Source: Candidatus Thorarchaeota archaeon
Lineage (GTDB): Archaea; Asgardarchaeota; Thorarchaeia; Thorarchaeales; Thorarchaeaceae
DNA length: 14,021 nt
Assembly: GCA_019057595.1 (NCBI GenBank)
Contig: DXJI01000027.1
Location: forward strand, 1-14,021
Direction: 5' to 3'
Below are positions 6,625 to 12,794 of this stretch, piece by piece; the stretch's first letter is position 1; each line of letters begins with the position of its first letter. The notes below the pieces were generated by a model. It saw only the letters and a list, made by a program, of their open reading frames with translations. It had not been told where the DNA came from and made no database searches. The position numbers were made by a program, and so were the translations under genes.

Positions 6625-7215
6625 CTAATTGACGACTCGCTCGGTGACACCACTCTCAGTCACACTCATGACACGAATGTCTCCACCGGATTGTGCATCT
6701 CGAGCAATACCTGCCTTGACAGCATTGATTGCAATAGCCTCTGCATCCTTCACGGTCATGCCAGGTTTGAATCCATCCTCTAGAACACCGAATGCCGGTC
6801 CAGTCCCGGATCCAGTAGCTGTGAATTCATCAGGCATCAGCGACCCTCCCATGTCCAATGAGAAGAGCTGTGGTCCGTTAATATCATATCCGACCACTAC
6901 TGTCTGGACATACAATGGTGCCATTCGTCGAGAATAGAGCGTATTGGCCATCATCTTTGAGAGTGCCTTTACTGTGATATTCTTCTTCTGATTCAGTTCA
7001 TAGAGTTTGATCTGAGCCTGAAGCCTATTTACCAGCATCTGATAGTCTGAGGTGAGACCTGCAGATGCCAAGACGATGGTGTCCGTGAGCTTGAAAGCTT
7101 TGATGCCTTTCTCGCTCAGGATGTGTGTTCCCCATGTGATCAATGAATCAGTGGCAACCACTACTCCATCACTGCATTTTATGCCGACAACAGTTGCACC
7201 AGTTGGAAGTGACAT
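6625..7215 (-). CDS. psmB: Proteasome beta-type subunit lacking the catalytic Thr1
   Basis: This is a 20S proteasome beta-type (Ntn-hydrolase fold) subunit of 196 residues. Active beta subunits are cleaved after a Gly to expose Thr1 as the nucleophile. Here the short prosequence MSLPTG is followed by ATVVGIKCSDGVVVATD, so the residue after Gly is Ala (codon GCA) instead of Thr. Counting that Ala as 1, the other catalytic-site residues are present: D17, K33, a Ser in GSGTGPAFG (about 130) and the Asp and Ser of RDAQSGG (about 167 and 170). By family knowledge a subunit without Thr1 should be proteolytically inactive and act as a structural partner for an active beta subunit, as is known for one beta subunit of Sulfolobales. 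Start: ATG at 7215 with GGAGG ten bases upstream; a TTG at 7221 is only four bases from it. The radical SAM gene follows after five bases. No alpha subunit is in the window. Confidence 0.9.
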   Translation of the reverse strand: MSLPTGATVVGIKCSDGVVVATDSLITWGTHILSEKGIKAFKLTDTIVLASAGLTSDYQMLVNRLQAQIKLYELNQKKNITVKALSKMMANTLYSRRMAPLYVQTVVVGYDINGPQLFSLDMGGSLMPDEFTATGSGTGPAFGVLEDGFKPGMTVKDAEAIAINAVKAGIARDAQSGGDIRVMSVTESGVTERVVN

Positions 7216-7319
7216 TATCAATAAGCCTCCGAAACGGGAGTTAATCTGTGTTGGCCACGTCCGGTCGTTTCTTAAGGTTTACGAACTGTCCCTTCTTGTC
7301 CGGGTGGAGCGTTTCAACG
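7216..7319. promoter_or_regulatory. Divergent promoter region between psmB and NOG1
   Basis: This 104-base spacer separates two divergent genes. A near-symmetric AT-rich element, TTTCTTAAGG (7268-7277), could act as box A in both directions. To the right it would place transcription start near 7299, giving a leader of about 20 bases that includes GGTGGAG before NOG1. To the left it would place the start near 7247, giving a leader of about 30 bases with GGAGG (7226-7230, minus strand) before psmB. No other gene-like content is seen. The assignment is by eye and distance only. Confidence 0.35.
7306..7309 (+). promoter_or_regulatory. Ribosome binding site supporting a TTG start for NOG1
   Basis: GGAG, within GGTGGAG, lies ten bases before the TTG at 7320. 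The frame could also start at GTG 7248 or ATG 7359, but neither is as well placed relative to the conserved NPFxxIP segment that opens NOG1 proteins. Confidence 0.4.
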
Positions 7320-8375
7320 TTGCGCAAACTGAATCCCTTTGCAAATATCCCTTCCATAATGACTGCAGAGGAGATTATCGAGTTTGCTCACAACAGGTCA
7401 ATCCGTATCAGCATGAAAAGCTCACTCAGGATGAAGAAGTTAGAACGCACCCGAATTAGAGAGATTACCAGACTTCAGGAGTTCTCTAAACAGATCAAGA
7501 TAAAGCTCAGTGAGGCTGTCGAACAGTTTCCTTCTATGGACCGACTCCATCCGTTCTATCTCGAGATAGCTGAGGTCCTTGTCGGGAACGACCGATTGAA
7601 ACAATCTTTGGGAGCAGTCTACAACTGTATTCCAACTATCGATGACATCACCGACAAACACATTCAGGCGATCAAACTAGCGGGTGAATTCAAGCAGATG
7701 AAGAGGTCACGAAGTGCTGCAAAGGGAAGAATTTCATCGATACTGAGAGCTACCGCAAAGAACATTGACTTCATTATCGAGGCCAAGAAGACCCTGTCAC
7801 AACTTCCTGGAATCGTGCCCAACTCACCAACAATAGTGTGTGCTGGATTTCCGAATGTCGGCAAATCAACGCTTGTGAGAGAGGTTTCAACTGCAGAACC
7901 AGAAGTGGCGTATTACCCATTTACAACACGAAAAGTGATTGTTGGTCACCTCCGTGTTGACAACCACAGTGTACAGATAGTAGACACCCCGGGCATCTTG
8001 GACCGCCCCATGGCCCAGCGAAACGAGATTGAAAGAGAGGCTATTGCAGCTCTCAAGTACCTCGCACACGTCATCATTTTCATGGTTGATCCATCAGAGG
8101 CGTGTGGATGGTCGTTTGAAGAACAGCTCAATCTGTTGAGTGAGGTTCAGAAGATGTTTGCAATGAATCCTATTCTCATTGTCATAAACAAGGTGGACAT
8201 CACTCCCCCAGACAAGCTCCAGGCCGCAAGAGAGAGGTTGCCCAACAGTCATGAGATCATTGCGGTTGAAGGAGTAGGTGTTGAAAAGCTCATGCGGGAT
8301 GCTGTAGAAGAAGTGGATCTAGTTCCACTTCAGGAGTCTGTCGATGACTACCTGTCTTCACTGTCACGCAAATAA
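7320..8375 (+). CDS. NOG1 family GTPase (large ribosomal subunit assembly)
   Basis: NOG1 GTPases bind pre-ribosomal particles and act in assembly of the large ribosomal subunit; the family is shared by archaea and eukaryotes. Counted from the TTG at 7320 (351 residues), the protein has an N-terminal helical bundle (about 1-165) opening with NPFANIPSI (5-13), then a G domain: G1 GFPNVGKST (176-184), G2-region YPFTTR (199-204), G3 DTPGILDRP (222-230) and G4 NKVD (290-293). This order and the long N-terminal helical region fit NOG1 better than the related Obg or DRG families. The frame is open back to a GTG at 7248, but that extension lacks family features; TTG 7320 has GGAG ten bases upstream and lies just before the conserved start, so it is preferred. 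ATG 7359 would cut off the conserved NPF segment. Its last 12 bases overlap the 3' end of rtcA on the other strand. Confidence 0.92.
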   Translation: MRKLNPFANIPSIMTAEEIIEFAHNRSIRISMKSSLRMKKLERTRIREITRLQEFSKQIKIKLSEAVEQFPSMDRLHPFYLEIAEVLVGNDRLKQSLGAVYNCIPTIDDITDKHIQAIKLAGEFKQMKRSRSAAKGRISSILRATAKNIDFIIEAKKTLSQLPGIVPNSPTIVCAGFPNVGKSTLVREVSTAEPEVAYYPFTTRKVIVGHLRVDNHSVQIVDTPGILDRPMAQRNEIEREAIAALKYLAHVIIFMVDPSEACGWSFEEQLNLLSEVQKMFAMNPILIVINKVDITPPDKLQAARERLPNSHEIIAVEGVGVEKLMRDAVEEVDLVPLQESVDDYLSSLSRK

Positions 8376-9425
8376 TCCAGCACCTTCGACTTTTAACACT
8401 CCAGAATTGTCCGGTTTTCTCTCAAGCTCAATTTGAACTTTCAAGACTTGTTCAATTGCCCAGATGTTGGTTGTCAGATGTGAAGTTATATCGGTCACAC
8501 CAATCTTACTTGTTCCAGATGCAATAGCTAGGTATGGAACTAACATGTCGCAAAGATGAGAATCGACTGCCATCCCTGATGAAACCTCTCTAACGAGGTA
8601 TGAAGCTGCTGAACTTCCAACAATCTCCGCACTCTTTCCACGCTCACCCAGCATGTTTGCGCCCAGTCTAACACCGTTTTCATCCTCTGCCCAAATCACG
8701 ATTCCACTTCCTGGGCCGAGATGCGGGTCATCACCCTTGGAATATGATTCGTGGAGGATATCCGATTCGACACCTAGTTCCTCTTGAATCACATCACTAG
8801 CAGACAATGCCTGTCTGTTTGCAATGTGTCCAGGTAAGCGGACGCAATGAGAGATGCCATTGACTGATTTGAGTTGTCCAAAATTGACCCGATCCATGGA
8901 TTTGATTTCATTCACAGGATCGACTTCACAAGATACCATTCCTCCGCCCCTTGGATAGTGTCCTCTTCTCTTTTGGTCAATCTTGATACTTGGACCCATT
9001 CTTTCCACTGTAGGGGTGAAGACATTCGTGATGTAATCAACCGGAGGACTCCATTTGACGTCTGTTCCTCCTCTCATGTGAAGAACCACCGGCTCTGGTG
9101 ACAACACAGCTGGAGGGAGGACAGCTTGAAGAACAAGCGAGATTGAACCAGCAGTACCAACATCGTAATTGAAAGTCCCCGACTGACGTTCACGCGGGAT
9201 GAACTCGACAGTTTTACTTCCAATGTCAAGGCCTCTGATTGAAGCCTCGACAAGCATTCCAGCCAGCTCGATGCCTGCAATGTGCTGTCTCTTGAGACCG
9301 GGTTTTGGTCTACCAGCACGAATGTTGGTGATACGAATTGATTTCATGGTCAGTGCTGACAGTGAAACTGCCGTGCGTAGAATCTGACCACCACCCTCAC
9401 CGTGTGAGCCATCAATTTCAATCAT
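8364..9425 (-). CDS. rtcA: RNA 3'-terminal phosphate cyclase
   Basis: RtcA uses ATP to convert an RNA 3'-phosphate into a 2',3'-cyclic phosphate, passing through an adenylated histidine. The 353-residue protein begins with the family signature IDGSHGEGGGQILRTAVSLS (4-23). It continues with RAGRPKPGL (36-44), YDVGTAGSISLVLQAVLPP (87-105), RGGTDVKWSPPVDY (118-131) and RGHYPRGGG (154-162). The C-terminal HLCDMLVPYLA (290-300) carries H290, which I take as the nucleophile by analogy with the E. coli His in a similar HLADQL context. The length and full motif set suggest a true cyclase and not the inactive Rcl1-like paralogue. The ATG at 9425 begins directly at the conserved first strand. Its 3' end overlaps NOG1 by 12 bases tail to tail and it is divergent from nadM over about 100 bases. 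No RtcB ligase is in the window. Confidence 0.95.
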   Translation of the reverse strand: MIEIDGSHGEGGGQILRTAVSLSALTMKSIRITNIRAGRPKPGLKRQHIAGIELAGMLVEASIRGLDIGSKTVEFIPRERQSGTFNYDVGTAGSISLVLQAVLPPAVLSPEPVVLHMRGGTDVKWSPPVDYITNVFTPTVERMGPSIKIDQKRRGHYPRGGGMVSCEVDPVNEIKSMDRVNFGQLKSVNGISHCVRLPGHIANRQALSASDVIQEELGVESDILHESYSKGDDPHLGPGSGIVIWAEDENGVRLGANMLGERGKSAEIVGSSAASYLVREVSSGMAVDSHLCDMLVPYLAIASGTSKIGVTDITSHLTTNIWAIEQVLKVQIELERKPDNSGVLKVEGAGLFA

Positions 9426-9487
9426 TGAGATTTCCCTGTGAGAGAAACTACCACACCGTTATGAACCTCTTCCTCCTTAGTCCCAAG

Positions 9488-9509
9488 CCTTATTTGGACC
9501 ACAGGTCCA
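9488..9509 (+). promoter_or_regulatory. Candidate nadM promoter with adjoining 15-base palindrome
   Basis: In the 101-base spacer between rtcA and nadM, CCTTATTTGG (9488-9497) lies 30-39 bases before the nadM ATG and could be a box A. Overlapping its end is a perfect inverted repeat, TGGACC-ACA-GGTCCA (9495-9509). Such a palindrome between box A and the transcription start is where archaeal repressors often bind. In RNA it could also form a six-pair hairpin with a three-base loop. The rest of the spacer shows nothing else that I can assign; the rtcA promoter is not clear. Confidence 0.4.
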
Positions 9510-9526
9510 CACAGAAATCGTTCACG

Positions 9527-10051
9527 ATGAAGTCACTATTCATAGGGCGATTCCAGCCAATCCACAAGGGACACATCCACACAATCAAACAGATTCTGGA
9601 AAAGAATGAAGACATCATTATCGTCGTTGGCAGCTCACAGTACTCACACACTCCACAAAATCCATTCACGGGTGGTGAGAGAGTGATGCTCATTCGACGT
9701 GCATTGATTGATGAGAAACTTCCTCTAGATCGTATCACAGTGGTCCCAGTTTCTGATATCAACATTCATCCACTCTGGGTGAGTCATATGCGATCCTTTG
9801 TGCCATACTTTGACAAGGCTTACAGTCACAACCCACTTGTCAAGAGACTCCTTGAGGAGGGTAAGATCAAGACTGACTCTACAAAGCTCTTAGAACGGGC
9901 TCAGTACAGTGCCAGTCACATTCGTGACCTCATCAGATGGGGTAATGACGAGTGGGAGTCACTTGTTCCTAAGGGTGTAGTCGCTTTGATTAAGAAACAC
10001 AAGCTAGATAACAGAATTCGTGAAGTTGGAGAAACTCGAACAAAACGTTGA
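9527..10051 (+). CDS. nadM: Nicotinamide-nucleotide adenylyltransferase, archaeal NadM type
   Basis: NadM joins NMN with ATP to make NAD and pyrophosphate, the final step of NAD synthesis. The 174-residue protein shows the nucleotidyltransferase-superfamily HxGH motif inside GRFQPIHKGH (7-16), then NPFTGGERVMLIRRAL (45-60) and YSASHIRDLI (127-136), which corresponds to the family's second ATP-binding motif (ISxTxxR type). VPVSDINIHPLW (73-84) and FDKAYSHNPLVKRLLEEGK (95-113) also fit archaeal NadM. The open frame extends to 9338, but that would overlap rtcA on the other strand; the ATG at 9527 sits directly on the conserved first strand and gives the normal length. No strong Shine-Dalgarno sequence precedes it, so a short leader or leaderless start is likely. 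The C-terminal tail (about 155-174) is rich in Lys and Arg. Confidence 0.95.
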   Translation: MKSLFIGRFQPIHKGHIHTIKQILEKNEDIIIVVGSSQYSHTPQNPFTGGERVMLIRRALIDEKLPLDRITVVPVSDINIHPLWVSHMRSFVPYFDKAYSHNPLVKRLLEEGKIKTDSTKLLERAQYSASHIRDLIRWGNDEWESLVPKGVVALIKKHKLDNRIREVGETRTKR

Positions 10052-10064
10052 ATTCATGGTAGTC

Positions 10065-10071
10065 TTTAAAT
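10065..10071 (+). promoter_or_regulatory. Candidate box A for proS with an unusually long leader
   Basis: TTTAAAT is a good match to the archaeal TATA box and sits in the 144-base gap between nadM and proS. Transcription from it would begin near 10093-10096 and give a leader of about 100 bases, long for an archaeon. The leader region contains a nine-codon ATG frame (10107-10136) preceded by GGTG, and 5-base complementary arms CTAGG (10109-10113) and CCTAG (10152-10156). I see no tRNA or other RNA gene there. The box A match is clear; that it serves proS is an inference from position. Confidence 0.45.
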
Positions 10072-10183
10072 GCAAACCAAGATGAGGATGAGTTGGTGAA
10101 CGTAAATGCTAGGTGAACACGTTCCGTATCAATAGAACACTAATTCTCAGTCCTAGTCAATACCATGTATCACAACTCAGACA

Positions 10184-10187
10184 GAGG
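10184..10187 (+). promoter_or_regulatory. Ribosome binding site of proS
   Basis: GAGG lies eight bases before the proS ATG at 10196, confirming that start. It also shows that this organism uses Shine-Dalgarno contacts for at least some genes with leaders. Confidence 0.55.
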
Positions 10188-10195
10188 ATAATATC

Positions 10196-11674
10196 ATGAA
10201 CAGTCAAAAGAAAGACACCAAAAGTGCCATCTTCGACATCGACAAGGAAAAAGATTTTCCTGACTGGTTTACAGAGATAGTTCGAGTGGCCGAGCTTGCA
10301 GACATCAGATATGGCGTCAAAGGCTTCACACCTTTCCCACCGTGGAGCACCATGAGCATGAATCTGATGTTTGACATTCTGGAGAGGGTCTTCCACAGGA
10401 CAGATCACTTGCCAATGATATTTCCAACTGTCATACCAGAATCAAACCTCCGGAAAGAGGCTGACCATGTTGAAGGCTTCACTCCCGAGGTCTTCTGGAT
10501 ATCAGAGATTGGCGAGGGTGAGAAACTGGAAGAAAGACTGGCTCTCAGACCCACTAGTGAGACCGCTATCTATCCTATGTATTCACTATGGGTACGTAGT
10601 TGGCGAGACCTGCCCTTGAAGAGATATCAGCGAGTGTCTGTCTTCAGATCAGAGATCAAAAGCACTCGTCCCTTCCTACGAGGGAAAGAGTTTCTCTGGA
10701 TTGAGAGTCACAATGTATACGCAACACATGAAGAGGTTAAAGCCCAGGTCATAGAGGACATAGAGATCACGAAAGAGGTCTGTACTGACAACTTTGGTCT
10801 GCCAGTCATGATATTTCGAAGGACTCAGTGGGATAAGTTTCCTGGTGGACTCAATACCTATGCAGCGGATGCGCTGATGCCCGACGGAAAAGTGATTCAA
10901 CTGCCCTCGACCCACGACCTTGGTGACAACTTCTCCAAGGCCTTCGACATCACGTTCCTGAACAAGGAGAATGAAACTGTTCATGCATGGCAGACCTGCT
11001 ACGGTCCAGCCATCTCAAGGATCTATGGAGCAATGATCTCTATACACGGGGACAACAAGGGTCTCAGACTACCCTTCATGGTGGCTCCCTATCAGGTAGT
11101 GATTGTTCCAATCTTCAAGGGCAAGGATGCAGATGCCGTACTCAAGTACTGTCAGGACATCAAGAAGAAACTACAGAAGGATGGCATTCGAGTCTATCTT
11201 GACGATTGCGAGGAAACTCCTGGATGGAAATACAACTACTGGGAGATGAAGGGTGTCCCCATACGAATCGAGTCTGGTCCTCGTGATCTCAAACAGAACA
11301 AGGTCGTCATATTCCGTCGTGATACGATGGAACGCGAAACTATCGATCTGAAGGACCTGAAAAAGAGGGTATCTGCACTTGGAAAGGAGATTGATGAGAA
11401 TCTTCTCAAAACTGCAGAAACCAAGTTAGAAGGACTCGTCGTCGACGCTGAGAGATTCGGTGAGATAGATGATGCCCTTGACCACGGAAAGATTGCACGA
11501 GTGCCCTTCTGTACAATAGAAATGGATGGCTATCCCTGTGCTGAGCAGGTCGAGAAGAACACACGCGGTGTAATTCGTGGAACTCGGATGGATCTTGAGG
11601 AAGAACCCGAAGGTCTTTGTGTAGCCTGTGGCAAGGTAGCCAAAGAGGTCGTCTACATAGCACGATCCTATTAG
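10196..11674 (+). CDS. proS: Prolyl-tRNA synthetase, archaeal/eukaryotic type
   Basis: ProRS attaches proline to tRNA-Pro. This 492-residue protein is the archaeal/eukaryotic type, which lacks the bacterial editing insertion and has a C-terminal zinc-binding-like domain. Visible class II features are RPTSET (118-123), motif 2 around YQRVSVFRSEIKSTRPFLRG (144-163), and motif 3 from GDNKGLRLPFMVAPYQVVIV (285-304). The anticodon-binding domain follows (about 300-400). The C-terminal domain (about 405-492) has four cysteines placed for metal binding (C439, C448, C475, C478) and ends in Tyr, as archaeal-type ProRS proteins do. The start at 10196 is supported by GAGG eight bases upstream. A 64-base spacer with an unusual inverted repeat separates it from the dehydrogenase gene on the same strand. 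Nothing suggests loss of function. Confidence 0.97.
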   Translation: MNSQKKDTKSAIFDIDKEKDFPDWFTEIVRVAELADIRYGVKGFTPFPPWSTMSMNLMFDILERVFHRTDHLPMIFPTVIPESNLRKEADHVEGFTPEVFWISEIGEGEKLEERLALRPTSETAIYPMYSLWVRSWRDLPLKRYQRVSVFRSEIKSTRPFLRGKEFLWIESHNVYATHEEVKAQVIEDIEITKEVCTDNFGLPVMIFRRTQWDKFPGGLNTYAADALMPDGKVIQLPSTHDLGDNFSKAFDITFLNKENETVHAWQTCYGPAISRIYGAMISIHGDNKGLRLPFMVAPYQVVIVPIFKGKDADAVLKYCQDIKKKLQKDGIRVYLDDCEETPGWKYNYWEMKGVPIRIESGPRDLKQNKVVIFRRDTMERETIDLKDLKKRVSALGKEIDENLLKTAETKLEGLVVDAERFGEIDDALDHGKIARVPFCTIEMDGYPCAEQVEKNTRGVIRGTRMDLEEEPEGLCVACGKVAKEVVYIARSY

Positions 11675-11679
11675 ATTAA

Positions 11680-11738
11680 AGACTCCATGGTTTCCCAAGA
11701 TTGCGAAACCATGGACAATCATTTAGGAGTCTGATTGA
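11680..11738 (+). repeat. Inverted repeat and anti-Shine-Dalgarno segment before the dehydrogenase
   Basis: A perfect 11-base inverted repeat lies between proS and the next gene: TCCATGGTTTC (11684-11694) and GAAACCATGGA (11705-11715), with a ten-base loop. In addition AGACTCC (11680-11686) is fully complementary to GGAGTCT (11726-11732), which contains the Shine-Dalgarno GGAG nine bases before the dehydrogenase ATG (11739). The two pairings compete for 11684-11686. No T-tract follows, so it does not look like a terminator. It could be an RNA element controlling translation or, because an AT-rich box A-like GATTAAA (11674-11680) lies just upstream, a DNA operator over a promoter. Function is not known. 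Confidence 0.6.
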
Positions 11739-12722
11739 ATGAAAGTCCTTGTCGCGTATTCTGATGAACTTGTTAAGATCATCAAGGACATAATTGGTGA
11801 TGAAGCTGAAGTTGTTGGGTCTGAAGGAACAATTGAGTCGATGCTAGAGCATGGTGGGGATGCTAAAATTCTCTTGTCTGATCGTGTTTCTGGGGAATAT
11901 ATCCAGAAAGCAACAAAACTCCGAATGATTCAGTCTTTTGGAGCTGGTATCGACGAAATCGAACTTTCAGCGGTGAGTGAACGAGATGACCTTATTGTCT
12001 GCAACTCTCACGTCAACTCTGCAGAAGTAGCAGAATATACAATATCCCTTCTCTTTGCAGCAGCCAAGAACATCGTTCCAAGTGATAGAGAGCTAAGGAC
12101 CGGTAACTGGATTCATAGATGGGGAGGTCCAGTTCATAATCTTGCGATTCGAGGAAAGAAAGTCCTCATCATTGGATTAGGTCACATCGGTGCTGATATT
12201 GCGAAGAGACTAAAGTCCTTTGATGTCATCATCGTTGCCGCTACTTTCAGTGGTGATTCAAGAAATGCTACCCTAGTGGACCAAGTGGTCAATATTTCCG
12301 AAATAAGGACACAGGTCGAGGATTCAGACTTCATTATACTCTCTCTTCCTCTGACAGATGAATCTGAAGGTCTTGTTGACAGAGAGTTCCTCTCCATGAT
12401 GAAACCGACCTCAGTCTTGGTGAACATCTCTCGTGGTCAGATAGTTGATGAACTGGCACTTTTTGAGGCTCTGAAGGAGAAACGAATACACGGTGCAGCA
12501 CTCGATGTATGGTGGAGATATCCATCAAAATGGCGCGGAACAGTAATTCCACCAGCCGATATACCATTCCATGAACTCGATAATATTGTAATGTCACCTC
12601 ATCGAGCTGCTTATTCTGAGAACATTAGGCACGAACTGATCCAGTTTGCGTGCGAAAACATCCTCGGATTCATACGAGGTGAAACACCTCACAATATCAT
12701 TGACCCTGAACGAGGATATTAA
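11739..12722 (+). CDS. D-isomer-specific 2-hydroxyacid dehydrogenase family protein
   Basis: This is a 327-residue member of the NAD(P)-dependent D-2-hydroxyacid dehydrogenase family, which interconverts 2-hydroxy acids and 2-oxo acids; the substrate cannot be named. The substrate-binding domain is split (about 1-105 and 290-327) around a Rossmann domain with GLGHIG (146-151). Catalytic R232 in NISRG and H288 in SPHRA are present. The usual catalytic Glu, found in the DVFxxEP context of classical members, is replaced: the segment reads LDVWWRYP (255-262), with Tyr at the Glu position. A similar DVW-x-x-YP pattern followed by PFHEL (276-280) is, to my recollection, typical of one subgroup, so this is probably a subgroup trait, not decay. 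GGAG lies nine bases before the ATG. The upstream spacer carries the inverted repeat described separately, which may regulate it. Confidence 0.88.
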   Translation: MKVLVAYSDELVKIIKDIIGDEAEVVGSEGTIESMLEHGGDAKILLSDRVSGEYIQKATKLRMIQSFGAGIDEIELSAVSERDDLIVCNSHVNSAEVAEYTISLLFAAAKNIVPSDRELRTGNWIHRWGGPVHNLAIRGKKVLIIGLGHIGADIAKRLKSFDVIIVAATFSGDSRNATLVDQVVNISEIRTQVEDSDFIILSLPLTDESEGLVDREFLSMMKPTSVLVNISRGQIVDELALFEALKEKRIHGAALDVWWRYPSKWRGTVIPPADIPFHELDNIVMSPHRAAYSENIRHELIQFACENILGFIRGETPHNIIDPERGY

Positions 12723-12780
12723 CCTTCGAGCGGAAAAATGTAGGAGAACTTCAATCCTTTCGTCATATCAGATTGTAATA

Positions 12781-12785
12781 GGGAG
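12781..12785 (+). promoter_or_regulatory. Ribosome binding site for the longer start of the MutS-like gene
   Basis: GGGAG lies nine bases before the ATG at 12795. A competing signal, GGGGG (12878-12882), lies eight bases before an in-frame TTG at 12891, and a box A-like TTTAA occurs at 12836-12840 between them. The two signals leave the start undecided; the ATG is preferred because of its codon and spacing. Confidence 0.4.
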
Positions 12786-12794
12786 TCTATCTTC

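Noticed and set aside
7248..7319. A GTG start for NOG1 giving 24 more residues
   Set aside because: The extra segment has no family resemblance and covers the likely divergent promoter and Shine-Dalgarno sequence.
9338..9526. An upstream extension of nadM by 63 codons
   Set aside because: It runs antisense through the rtcA start, and the NadM fold begins exactly at the ATG at 9527.
10072..10195. A tRNA or C/D-box RNA in the gap before proS
   Set aside because: No T-loop-like sequence, acceptor pairing or matching C and D boxes could be found on either strand by eye.
11680..11738. The proS-distal inverted repeat as a transcription terminator
   Set aside because: No T-rich run follows the hairpin, and archaeal termination mainly depends on T tracts; the dehydrogenase Shine-Dalgarno sequence follows directly.
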